DNA of 34,660 nt from CAYJBH01 sp964368815 (GTDB taxonomy: Bacteria > Bacillota > Clostridia > Oscillospirales > Ruminococcaceae): NCBI GenBank assembly GCA_964368815.1, contig CAYJDA010000024.1:1-34660 (forward strand), in the 5' to 3' direction. Under the pieces are notes generated by a model, which was given only the letters and a program-made list of their open reading frames with translations, was not told the origin of the DNA and made no database searches. Below, piece after piece: positions 16,450-23,802 of this stretch. Within the stretch, counting starts at the first letter, position 1; every line of letters begins with the position of its first letter. Both the position numbers and the translations under genes were made by a program.

Positions 16450-16494
16450 AAAAATACGACGCTACTTAACTATTAGGTAGCGTCATATTTTTTG
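16450..16494. terminator. Bidirectional terminator between GH2 gene and kdgK
   Basis: GACGCTAC (16458-16465) and GTAGCGTC (16477-16484) form a perfect 8-bp stem, flanked by an A-run on the left and a T-run on the right. It can end transcription of both convergent genes. Confidence 0.85.
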
Positions 16495-16539
16495 ATTAAT
16501 CAAAAAAACGTTCGTATTAGTTTCTAACGGCTAATAGGG

Positions 16540-17562
16540 TTATCGTTGAACTCTTCCGGAACCGTCACCCTCGGCAAGTTTTAAAACTTCGTCTACACCA
16601 ACAAGGTTAAAATCGCCCTCAATAGTGTGCTTTAAACAGCTTGCTGCCGTGGCAAATTCTATGGCTGCTTGGGGATCGTAACCCTTAAGGAGGGAATAAA
16701 TAAGTCCACCACCAAAGCTATCACCACCGCCTACTCGATCAACTATGTGTATTGAATACTCCTTGCTGAAATAGTAGTCGTTGCCATCGTAGAGCATTGC
16801 CGCCCAGTTATTAATGCTGGCAGAAACCGAACCACGAAGCGTAATAGCTACATATTTAAATCCAAACCTATCCGAAAGCTGCCTTGCTACATCTTTATAG
16901 CCTTCGTGGTTTACCGTGCCGGTGGTTACATTGGTATCGGCAGAGTGGATACCAAAAACATCTGCGGCATCCTCCTCATTTGCGATGCAAACGTCAACAT
17001 AGGGCATCAATGTTGCCATAACCTTGCCGGCCATTTCTTTGCTCCAAAGATTTTTTCGGTAGTTAAGGTCGCAGGATACGGTTATGTTATTTTCTTTACA
17101 TACTCTTAATGCATCCTCACATATCTGTGGCAAAAAGCCTCCGAGTGCGGGGGTTATACCGGTGAAGTGAAACCATGATGTATCCTTTAATATTTCACTC
17201 CAGTTAAAGTCTTCCGGCTTTGCCTTTGCAATAGCAGCGTTGGCTCTGTTATATATTACCTTGGAGGCGCGTTGAGAAGCCCCCTTTTCTACATAATATG
17301 AACCGAGGGTATCTCCCCCACGAACTATCATATCGGTATTAACTCCAAATTTACGTACCGAGTTAACCGCCGCCTGACCTATTTCGTGTTTTGGAACCTT
17401 GGTTATATAGGAAGTATCAACTCCAAAGTTAGCGAGCGATACGGCAACGTTAGCTTCACCGCCTGCATATGTAACAACAAACTTGTCGGCCTGTGCAAAG
17501 CGGTTATATCCCTCCGGGACTAATCTTTGCATTATTTCACCGAACGTAACAACCTTAGCCAT
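16540..17562 (-). CDS. kdgK: 2-dehydro-3-deoxygluconokinase
   Basis: A 340-residue PfkB-family sugar kinase that phosphorylates KDG to KDPG. YAGGEANVAVSLANFG near residues 32-47 is the substrate-side signature, SCDLNYRKNLW is typical of KDG kinases, and RVGGGDSFGGG carries the catalytic Asp (about 281). The usual GAGD reads GGGD here, a common variant. AGGAG precedes the ATG. It is the second gene of an operon with eda, 17 bp downstream of it, and the pair forms the last two steps of uronate degradation. Confidence 0.95.
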   Translation of the reverse strand: MAKVVTFGEIMQRLVPEGYNRFAQADKFVVTYAGGEANVAVSLANFGVDTSYITKVPKHEIGQAAVNSVRKFGVNTDMIVRGGDTLGSYYVEKGASQRASKVIYNRANAAIAKAKPEDFNWSEILKDTSWFHFTGITPALGGFLPQICEDALRVCKENNITVSCDLNYRKNLWSKEMAGKVMATLMPYVDVCIANEEDAADVFGIHSADTNVTTGTVNHEGYKDVARQLSDRFGFKYVAITLRGSVSASINNWAAMLYDGNDYYFSKEYSIHIVDRVGGGDSFGGGLIYSLLKGYDPQAAIEFATAASCLKHTIEGDFNLVGVDEVLKLAEGDGSGRVQR

Positions 17563-17579
17563 AACACAATCTCCTATTT

Positions 17580-18218
17580 TTATAGTTTATACTCCTTGGC
17601 AAGCGTGGTAATTCCCGAAAAATCACCTTCGTTTATTTTTTTCACATCAACAAGATTTCCACCAACGCCAACACCGCAAACACCGGCAGAGATAAAATCG
17701 GACATATTTTGGGCATTAATCCCGCCTACCGCTAAAAAAGGAATGTGATTTAGTGGAGAGCAGACGGATTTAATATATCCTGTGCCTAAATTTCCTGCCG
17801 GAAACAGTTTAACAAAATGCGCGCCGGACTCGTATGCAGTAACGGCTTCGGTTGGAGTTAGCGCTCCGGGAATGGAGACCGCACCGAGCTTTACCGCATG
17901 TTTAATCACATCAGGGTTAACGTTTGGAGATATCATATACTTTGCGCCTGCGTTGTAGGCCGCATCGCATTGCTCGAGGTTCATCACCGTGCCGGCACCA
18001 ACGCACAGATTACCGTCAAACTCATCACACAGCATTGCAATAAGTTCTGATGTTTTTTTTAGATGTTCAGGATCATTTTGGTTAAAAGTAACCTCAATAA
18101 GCTTTATTCCACCCTCAATAAGTGCATTCGCTGTGTTGATAATATCGTTTTTTTTAACACCTCGCACTATCGCAATAACCTTGTTTTGCCTAATAAAATC
18201 TATAGTATTTTTTCGCAT
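17580..18218 (-). CDS. eda: KDPG aldolase (2-keto-4-hydroxyglutarate aldolase)
   Basis: A 212-residue class I aldolase that splits KDPG into pyruvate and glyceraldehyde-3-phosphate. The Schiff-base Lys is Lys137 in GAHFVKLFPAG, the base is Glu42 in LIEVTFN, and Arg19 in IAIVRG binds phosphate. Length is standard. The frame is open 20 codons further upstream, but the ATG at 18218 has AAGGAG before it and the upstream part would overlap the -10 box. It is the first gene of the eda-kdgK operon behind a consensus-like promoter. Confidence 0.95.
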   Translation of the reverse strand: MRKNTIDFIRQNKVIAIVRGVKKNDIINTANALIEGGIKLIEVTFNQNDPEHLKKTSELIAMLCDEFDGNLCVGAGTVMNLEQCDAAYNAGAKYMISPNVNPDVIKHAVKLGAVSIPGALTPTEAVTAYESGAHFVKLFPAGNLGTGYIKSVCSPLNHIPFLAVGGINAQNMSDFISAGVCGVGVGGNLVDVKKINEGDFSGITTLAKEYKL

Positions 18219-18249
18219 AACTCTCCTTAAACGAGTGTTTATTATTTTG

Positions 18250-18278
18250 ATTTTATCGTTAATAAGCAATATTGTCAA
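18250..18278 (-). promoter_or_regulatory. Sigma-A promoter of eda-kdgK
   Basis: On the minus strand TTGACA (18273-18278) and TAAAAT (18250-18255) are 17 bp apart. The start would be near 18243, with a leader of about 25 nt to the eda ATG. Confidence 0.75.
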
Positions 18279-18332
18279 CCCCTATAAATAGGCAAAGATG
18301 ATAATGTTTGGGATTAAGGATGATTCCGTGAA

Positions 18333-18420
18333 AAAAGAACTGCCACATGATTATATCGACCCCCCAGAAACTAACTAATGGGAGGTCGGCACATGATTTT
18401 TTATCTGCAAGAGTTCTTTT
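18333..18420 (-). terminator. Nested hairpin after asnS, probable terminator
   Basis: Directly after the asnS stop codon, outer arms AAAAGAACT (18333-18341 on the plus strand) and AGTTCTTTT (18412-18420) pair over 9 bp. Inside them CGACCCCCC (18358-18366) pairs with GGGAGGTCG (18380-18388). On the minus strand the outer 3' arm runs into six T. It would end the pstA-to-asnS operon, though it is longer than a usual terminator. Confidence 0.6.
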
Positions 18421-18421
18421 A

Positions 18422-19819
18422 TTAAAATCTTCCTGTTGTTCTTGGGAAAAAACAAACATCTCTTATGTTCGATACTCCGGTTACCATCATTACCAGACGC
18501 TCAAAGCCAAGACCAAAGCCGGCGTGAGTAGTTGTTCCAAAGCGACGTAGATCTAAGTACCAGCTGTATTCCTCGATAGAAAGGCCTTTCTCCTGCATTC
18601 TTTGCGTTAAAACATCTAAGCGCTCTTCACGCTGGCTTCCCCCGATTAGCTCTCCTACGCCCGGAACCAACAGGTCGGTAGCCGCTACTGTTTTCATATC
18701 ATCGTTTAATCTCATATAGAAGGATTTGATTTCTTTTGGGTAGTTGTAGACGAAAACAGGGCCGTTAAAAATCTTTTCGGTTAGGCATCTTTCATGCTCG
18801 GTTTGCAGGTCACAGCCCCAGGAAACCTTATACTCAAAATCATCGTTGTAGGGCAAAAGTTTTTCTACCGCATCGGTGTAGCTTATTCTAACATACTCAC
18901 GGTCGATAAGACCATTAAGCCTATCTAAAAGGCCTTTTTGAACAAACTCATTTAAAAAAGCAAGCTCATCGGCAAAGTTGTCTAGGGTGTATCCAACAAC
19001 ATGACGTAGCATATCCTCGGCAAGCTGCATATCATCGAATAGGTCAGCAAAGGCTATTTCCGGCTCTATCATCCAAAACTCAGCCGCATGGCGTGGTGTG
19101 TTAGAGTTTTCAGCCCTAAAGGTTGGTCCGAAGGTATAAACATTTGCAAGCGCCTGAGCACCAGCTTCCGCTTCTAATTGCCCTGAAACTGTAAGAGAGG
19201 CCATTCCACCAAAAAAGTCCTGCGAAAAATCAACATTTCCGTTTTCGGTAGTGGGAGGGTTTTGAGGTGGCAGCGTTGTTACCCTAAACATCTCGCCGGC
19301 GCCCTCGCAATCGTTTCCGGTTATGATGGGGGTATGTAGATATATAAACCCGTTTTTATTGAAAAAATCGTGCAGTGCAAACGCAAGTCCACTTCGTATC
19401 CTAAAGGTAGCGTTACCAATGTTGGTACGTAATCTTAGGTGAGGTATCGTTCGCAGGAATTCGGCGCCATGGCGTTTTTTTTGCAGTGGATAATCACCGG
19501 GACACTGTCCCTCAATTTTAACGCTTTTAACGCTAAGCTCGAAAGGTTGGCGTGCGTCTGGTGTTAGGATAATTTCTCCCTGTACAATTAGGGCAGCACC
19601 CACTCCAACAGTTTCAACTTCAGCATAATTTTCCATTGCAGGATCGATAACAGTTTGAAGATTTTTAAAACAGCTCCCGTCATTTAATTCTATAAATGCT
19701 ACATTTTTTCCAAACCTTGCAGTTTTAACAAAACCGGCAACGGTAACAATACCGGTGTAGAATTCTTTATCTGCCTTTAATACAGCATCGTATAATTTTT
19801 TTATTTCGGTGCGTTTCAT
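18422..19819 (-). CDS. asnS: Asparaginyl-tRNA synthetase
   Basis: A 465-residue class IIb synthetase. The N-terminal OB-fold anticodon-binding domain includes VTVAGFVKTARFGKNVAFIE (about 24-43). The catalytic core begins near HLRLRTNIGNATFRIRS; motif 2 is TFRAENSNTPRHAAEFWMIE, and motif 3 is GFGLGFERLVMMVTG near the end. The HAAEFWMIEPE form with no long insertion separates it from AspRS. GGAG lies before the ATG. It is the last gene of the minus-strand operon after degV (34-bp gap), followed at once by a hairpin terminator. Confidence 0.97.
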   Translation of the reverse strand: MKRTEIKKLYDAVLKADKEFYTGIVTVAGFVKTARFGKNVAFIELNDGSCFKNLQTVIDPAMENYAEVETVGVGAALIVQGEIILTPDARQPFELSVKSVKIEGQCPGDYPLQKKRHGAEFLRTIPHLRLRTNIGNATFRIRSGLAFALHDFFNKNGFIYLHTPIITGNDCEGAGEMFRVTTLPPQNPPTTENGNVDFSQDFFGGMASLTVSGQLEAEAGAQALANVYTFGPTFRAENSNTPRHAAEFWMIEPEIAFADLFDDMQLAEDMLRHVVGYTLDNFADELAFLNEFVQKGLLDRLNGLIDREYVRISYTDAVEKLLPYNDDFEYKVSWGCDLQTEHERCLTEKIFNGPVFVYNYPKEIKSFYMRLNDDMKTVAATDLLVPGVGELIGGSQREERLDVLTQRMQEKGLSIEEYSWYLDLRRFGTTTHAGFGLGFERLVMMVTGVSNIRDVCFFPRTTGRF

Positions 19820-19853
19820 GTTTTTCTCCGTTTAATGTATTATAAAATCTTAA

Positions 19854-20672
19854 TTATTTTTTAAAGTAGGCGACGCCAATTATTCCCGGACCTGCATGTA
19901 CTCCTATCACACTTCCGATTTCGGTGCAGAAGTATTTTTTCGGAAGATTTAAATCTTTAGCCAGCTCGTCCATTTTGGAGTTATCCTGCGAATAACCGAG
20001 AATTACAGGCATGGTGGGGTCGTGGCGATCCAAAGCTTCTTGCTTAACAAAATCGTACGCCTTTATCGAACCACGTTGCTTACCGATGGTTGTTACCACT
20101 CCGTCTGCTACTCGGATAATAGGTTTCAGATTTAGCATACCTCCTAAAAATCCGCTAACTCCTGAAATTCTACCCCCTTTAACGAGATATTCCAGCGTTT
20201 CAATCATAGCTGTAATTTCTACTCTTTGTGAAAGTCTTGTTATAATATCGGATATTTCAGCGGCCGAAAGACCGTCATCCCTTAGTCGACACGCTTCTCT
20301 GATTAACAGCTGGTTGCCGATGGTAACGCTGTGTCCGTCAATAATAAAGATATCCTTACGACCGCATTCCTCCTTAGCAACACAGGCTGAGTTATAGGTT
20401 CCGCTAAGATTTTTGGAGATTAGTATACAAATAATAGGCTCATCGGGATACATCTCAAAAAGCTCTATAAACTGAACAGGTGTTATCTGTGCTGTTGTGG
20501 GTAGTGTACTAGATTGTGCCAACTTTTTGTAAAATTCGGTTGTGGATATAGTAACCTTGTCATAGAAGGTTTCATCATCAAATGAAAGTGGCATTGCATA
20601 CATGTGAAGATTAATTGCTTTTGCTTCCTCAAAGGTGATATCGCAGGTGCTCTCGGTAATAATTCGAATCAT
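19854..20672 (-). CDS. DegV family fatty-acid-binding protein
   Basis: A 272-residue DegV protein. The family binds a fatty acid between two domains and, as FakB, presents it to the kinase FakA for phospholipid synthesis. Typical segments are IRIITESTCDIT at the start, SSTLPTTAQITPVQF, and LSGTYNSACVA. The ATG at 20672 (TTGGAG 9 nt upstream) is preferred over an in-frame TTG at 20687. No fakA is nearby; plsY, which uses acyl-phosphate, lies about 6 kb away on the other strand. It lies between ricT (20-bp gap) and asnS. Confidence 0.93.
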   Translation of the reverse strand: MIRIITESTCDITFEEAKAINLHMYAMPLSFDDETFYDKVTISTTEFYKKLAQSSTLPTTAQITPVQFIELFEMYPDEPIICILISKNLSGTYNSACVAKEECGRKDIFIIDGHSVTIGNQLLIREACRLRDDGLSAAEISDIITRLSQRVEITAMIETLEYLVKGGRISGVSGFLGGMLNLKPIIRVADGVVTTIGKQRGSIKAYDFVKQEALDRHDPTMPVILGYSQDNSKMDELAKDLNLPKKYFCTEIGSVIGVHAGPGIIGVAYFKK

Positions 20673-20692
20673 ACAAACATACTCCAACTGAT

Positions 20693-21517
20693 TTATCTTT
20701 TTCTGCCACGTTTTGCGGCAGTTATAACTTTAACATCGTCTCGGTGATATTGCCTCGGTGCAACCTGGTTGTTAACCTTTACCTTAAGGTTGCCGGAAAG
20801 GACGTTAACATCGATTACCGGCCCTTCGCCGTCCGGTGTAGAAACTATAGAACCTACCGTGGGAGTAATGCTGTTAAGATGCTTATATGCCTCCTGCTCA
20901 TATCCTAGGCAACACATCAACCTACCACAGCTACCGCTTATCTTAGAAGGGTTTAATGATAGTCCTTGTTCCTTTGCCATTTTTATGGAAACAGGCGCAA
21001 AATCGGTTAAAAATCGATTACAACAAAAGGGCTGTCCGCAAACTGCAATTCCGCCAACCATCTTGCTTTCATCTCTAACCCCTATCTGACGAAGCTCTAT
21101 CCTGGTATGAAAGGTTGCTGCAAGATCTTTAACCAGCTCCCTGAAATCAACTCGACCTTCAGCAGTAAAGTAGAAAAGGAGTTTGCTTCTATCGAAGCTT
21201 AACTCAGCATCTACTAAATTCATTACAAGCTTATGACTTAGTATTTTTTCGGTACAAATCTCGAATGCTTCGGCTTCTCTTTTTTTATTTTCTTCTAACC
21301 TTATCCGGTCTTCATTAGAGGCAAGTCTTAATACCTTTTTCAACTCTTTATTAAATCCAAGTCCCATTGGGTGATTGCCTTGGGATACCCTTGCACAGGA
21401 TTCTCCTTGCACCGTCTCAACAATAACCCATTCGTCGGTTTTTATGTCAAGTCCATTGGGATCAAAATAATAGGGTCTGCCACCCTTTTTAAATTCTACC
21501 GTTACAATTCTAATCAT
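20693..21517 (-). CDS. ricT: PSP1-domain protein RicT (YaaT)
   Basis: A 274-residue protein with a PSP1 C-terminal domain, orthologous in context and sequence to B. subtilis YaaT/RicT. RicT joins RicA and RicF in the Y-complex, which carries Fe-S clusters and assists RNase Y mRNA processing and sporulation entry. Six Cys are in the expected places: Cys160, 165, 166 (AVCGQPFCCNRF) and Cys197, 202, 203 (GSCGRLMCCLGYEQEAY). The start chosen is ATG 21517, with AGAGG 7 nt upstream; an earlier ATG at 21541 lies inside holB. It overlaps holB by 8 bp, as part of the pstA-holB-ricT cluster. Confidence 0.95.
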   Translation of the reverse strand: MIRIVTVEFKKGGRPYYFDPNGLDIKTDEWVIVETVQGESCARVSQGNHPMGLGFNKELKKVLRLASNEDRIRLEENKKREAEAFEICTEKILSHKLVMNLVDAELSFDRSKLLFYFTAEGRVDFRELVKDLAATFHTRIELRQIGVRDESKMVGGIAVCGQPFCCNRFLTDFAPVSIKMAKEQGLSLNPSKISGSCGRLMCCLGYEQEAYKHLNSITPTVGSIVSTPDGEGPVIDVNVLSGNLKVKVNNQVAPRQYHRDDVKVITAAKRGRKR

Positions 21518-22418
21518 TAAATGCCTCTTTAATTCCCTCACAAATGCCGATAATTATCAGCTTTTGATTGAGGTTTCTTTTAAGTTGTGCGGCACCGGTT
21601 GATACAGCCGATGCCGCGAAATAACATGCCATTTGCGGTTGCAAACCCTCGGAATAATTGCCTGTGGCGGCCGCTAAAAACAATCTTACAGTGCAATAAA
21701 ATAGCTGTTCGAGATCACGACGTTCTTCTCTGCCCTTGCCGGAAAGGGACATTAATAGTTTATATTCATCCAAAACGAGTGCCGCATCAACGACATCGCC
21801 GGCACGAATTAAAAGGTTTCGATATTTTTTGCTGTCGGCAAAACGCTTTATTGCACCTAATCTACCGTTAAATGCCGCAACACACAGCTGTTTTTCTCGT
21901 GCGTTTAGCTTAGTATTGTCTACATATTTCTTAGTGGTGTTGAGTGTTACGGGTGAAATATAATACTTTGTGCATCGTGAAACGATAGTTGAGGGTAGGT
22001 CTCCAACCGATGAGGCAGTAAGAATAAACAGTAACCCTTCAGGAGGCTCTTCTAATATTTTTAAAAGCGCATTTGCCGAACTTCGATTAAGGCGGTTAGC
22101 CTCTTTAATAATTACAACGCGACCTCTGCCGTCTAACGATGTTTCATATGCGTTGCCGATAAGATCCCTTATTGCAGATATCTTTATTTCACCGGAAGCC
22201 CCCTCACCCTCTACAGTTATAACCTCACTGCCGGGAGACTCGGCAAAGCTCGGAATGTCGTTTTCGTCGTAACATAGATAATAAGCCGCTAATATTCTGG
22301 CGGCATATCCTCTTCCGCAACCGTCCGGAGAAATAATTAAGCTGGTTTTGCATAGATTTTTTTCGGCTCGCCTATGAATTAGCTGACTATAAAAATCCTC
22401 GTTGTCAAGAAGCTTCAC
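21510..22418 (-). CDS. holB: DNA polymerase III delta' subunit
   Basis: A 302-residue clamp-loader subunit of the AAA+ type. LIISPDGCGRG at 27-37 stands where the P-loop would be but lacks a clean GKT, as is usual in delta', which does not hydrolyse ATP. VVIIKEANRLNRSSANALLKILEEPPEG and the SRC motif (STIVSRC) are the family hallmarks. The start is GTG, overlapping the pstA stop by one base (TAGTG), so translation is probably coupled. Its place between pstA and ricT matches the origin-proximal order of many Firmicutes, though yaaR is missing. Confidence 0.93.
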   Translation of the reverse strand: MKLLDNEDFYSQLIHRRAEKNLCKTSLIISPDGCGRGYAARILAAYYLCYDENDIPSFAESPGSEVITVEGEGASGEIKISAIRDLIGNAYETSLDGRGRVVIIKEANRLNRSSANALLKILEEPPEGLLFILTASSVGDLPSTIVSRCTKYYISPVTLNTTKKYVDNTKLNAREKQLCVAAFNGRLGAIKRFADSKKYRNLLIRAGDVVDAALVLDEYKLLMSLSGKGREERRDLEQLFYCTVRLFLAAATGNYSEGLQPQMACYFAASAVSTGAAQLKRNLNQKLIIIGICEGIKEAFND

Positions 22419-22741
22419 TATATCTTAATAAATCGTTCTACGTTGGTTACAAATATGGTAGCGCCACCAACCATTACTTCTAAAGGGTAAGCAGCGGATA
22501 CACCGGGACCATAGGTAGTGCCGCTGGGGATTACCTCGGTATGCTGTTTTGCACATCCGGATATTACCTCGATAACATGATCTACTTTTTCATCATCGGT
22601 AACAATAATAAGGGTAGTATTTCCTGCCATTAGAAATCCGCCGGATGTAGCCATACGGGTTACCGAGTATCCTGCATTTGTTAACAGATGTGATACGGTT
22701 CCTGCGTCGTCCTTATTAACAATAGCGGTAATCATTTTCAT
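22418..22741 (-). CDS. pstA: Cyclic-di-AMP receptor PstA/DarA
   Basis: A 107-residue PII-like protein of the former DUF970 family, which forms trimers that bind c-di-AMP. KMITAIVNKDDAGTVSHLL at the N-terminus, ATSGGFLMAGNTTLIIVTDDEKV in the middle, and the C-terminal VMVGGATIFVTNVERF strand fit the family from end to end. GGAGG stands 7 nt before the ATG. It is first in the operon with holB (1-bp overlap), ricT, degV and asnS, behind a near-consensus promoter. Its output target is not known. Confidence 0.95.
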   Translation of the reverse strand: MKMITAIVNKDDAGTVSHLLTNAGYSVTRMATSGGFLMAGNTTLIIVTDDEKVDHVIEVISGCAKQHTEVIPSGTTYGPGVSAAYPLEVMVGGATIFVTNVERFIKI

Positions 22742-22779
22742 AACAATACCTCCAAAACGTGTGTGTTTATATATATTAT

Positions 22780-22808
22780 ATTATATACAATGTATTGAAT
22801 AATGTAAA
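22780..22808 (-). promoter_or_regulatory. Sigma-A promoter of the pstA-holB-ricT operon
   Basis: On the minus strand TTTACA (22803-22808) and TATAAT (22780-22785) are 17 bp apart, about 40 bp upstream of pstA. Confidence 0.75.
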
Positions 22809-22834
22809 GTGTTTTTTGTCGTTAGTTTTTTTAT

Positions 22835-22863
22835 TTGACAAAAACCTTTTATATCCTTATAAC
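22835..22863 (+). promoter_or_regulatory. Upstream promoter of the hydrogenase-sensor operon
   Basis: TTGACA (22835-22840), a 17-bp spacer and TATAAC (22858-22863). It is the distal of two plus-strand promoters in this divergent gap. Confidence 0.6.
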
Positions 22864-22891
22864 AAATGGTCTTAATATGGGTTGTGTAAGG

Positions 22892-22920
22892 TTGACTTTA
22901 GATAGATGATATGCTATATT
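22892..22920 (+). promoter_or_regulatory. Proximal promoter of the hydrogenase-sensor operon
   Basis: TTGACT (22892-22897), a 17-bp spacer and TATATT (22915-22920). The predicted start near 22927 falls at the base of the structured leader that follows. Confidence 0.65.
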
Positions 22921-22929
22921 TATCGTGAG

Positions 22930-22980
22930 GAAACACAGCATTTTTTAGAAATGCAGACGACAGGTTGTGTTTCATCTTTT
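22930..22980 (+). other. Two-tier hairpin in the 5' leader of the hydrogenase-sensor operon
   Basis: Outer arms GAAACACA (22930-22937) and TGTGTTTC (22966-22973) pair over 8 bp and enclose an inner hairpin GCATTT/AAATGC (22938-22943 with 22949-22954). ATCTTTT follows. It may be a leader RNA or weak attenuator. It matches no riboswitch class that I know. Confidence 0.5.
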
Positions 22981-23006
22981 ATATTCACAATTAGGGAAGG
23001 GTTGTT

Positions 23007-23360
23007 ATGACTATTGGGGACATTAAAATCATACTGGATGCCGAATTTATGTGCGGCGAAGAGATGTGTGATAACGAAGTTCACACCGCCTGTTCCAGCG
23101 ATCTTATGAGTGATGTACTGGCTTTTGTAAAGGATCAAGCCGTACTACTTACCGGCCTTGTTAATACCCAAACAATTAGAACTGCTGAAATGATGGATAT
23201 GGTATGTGTGGTTCTGGTTAGAGGAAAAAAACCAAACGAGGAAATCTGCAAACTTGCAAGGGAACGCGGCATTGCAATACTTTGCACGAAACACACTATG
23301 TTTGAGGCAGCAGGCAGACTGTATGAAAAAGGTTTGCGAGGCGGCGAGGCGGTAGAATAA
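23007..23360 (+). CDS. DRTGG-domain protein, first copy
   Basis: This 117-residue protein is made of a single DRTGG-type domain, a regulatory fold also found in phosphotransacetylases and some CBS proteins. HTACSSDLMSDVLAFVKDQAVLLTGLVN and VVLVRGKKPNEEICKLARERGIAILCT are the recognisable parts. GGGAAGGG precedes the ATG. It starts an operon: its stop overlaps the ATPase gene by one base, and a paralogue lies downstream. Such small DRTGG proteins accompany sensory [FeFe]-hydrogenase genes in Clostridia; ligand and partner are not established. Confidence 0.82.
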   Translation: MTIGDIKIILDAEFMCGEEMCDNEVHTACSSDLMSDVLAFVKDQAVLLTGLVNTQTIRTAEMMDMVCVVLVRGKKPNEEICKLARERGIAILCTKHTMFEAAGRLYEKGLRGGEAVE

Positions 23361-23791
23361 TGGGAAGTAGCGACATAGTATTAACCCATACCGTCCCGGG
23401 TGACGACTTTACCCGTGCCGGCGAGGTTTCCAGTAATGTTAAAAGCCACCTCAAAAGTCTTGGAGTTGATCCTAGAATTATCCGTAGAGTAGCAATAGCA
23501 CTTTACGAGGGTGAAATAAACATGGCTATCCATGCTTATGGCGGCGAAGTTACCGTAACCATAACCGATTTTGGAATCGAGATGGTGCTGACAGATAAAG
23601 GTCCCGGAATACCAGACATTGAAAAGGCGATGCAGGAAGGTTTTTCTACAGCTTCCGCAGAGGTTAGAAATCTCGGATTCGGTGCAGGAATGGGTCTTCC
23701 AAATATGAAAAAAAATGTTGACGAAATAGACATTAAATCCAATGTAGGTGTAGGCACCACCATTAGGATGTTGATAAAACTTGAAGATTAG
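23360..23791 (+). CDS. Anti-sigma-factor-type ATP-binding protein (HATPase)
   Basis: A 143-residue GHKL ATPase domain with no sensor or His-phosphorylation part, like serine kinases of the RsbW/SpoIIAB group. The N-box is ALYEGEINMAIHAYGG with Asn54, the G1 box DKGPGIPD is at 79-86, and the G2 box GFGAGMGLPNM is at 106-116. It could phosphorylate a protein partner in the sensor operon, but no anti-anti-sigma (STAS) protein, sigma factor or PP2C phosphatase is seen nearby. It overlaps the preceding DRTGG gene by one base and precedes the hydrogenase gene by 11 bp. Confidence 0.88.
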   Translation: MGSSDIVLTHTVPGDDFTRAGEVSSNVKSHLKSLGVDPRIIRRVAIALYEGEINMAIHAYGGEVTVTITDFGIEMVLTDKGPGIPDIEKAMQEGFSTASAEVRNLGFGAGMGLPNMKKNVDEIDIKSNVGVGTTIRMLIKLED

Positions 23792-23802
23792 ACAGGATAA
23801 TT

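Noticed and set aside
22742..22800. AT repeat as a mobile-element end
   Set aside because: The short ATATAT tract is explained by the pstA promoter; no terminal repeats or transposase are present.
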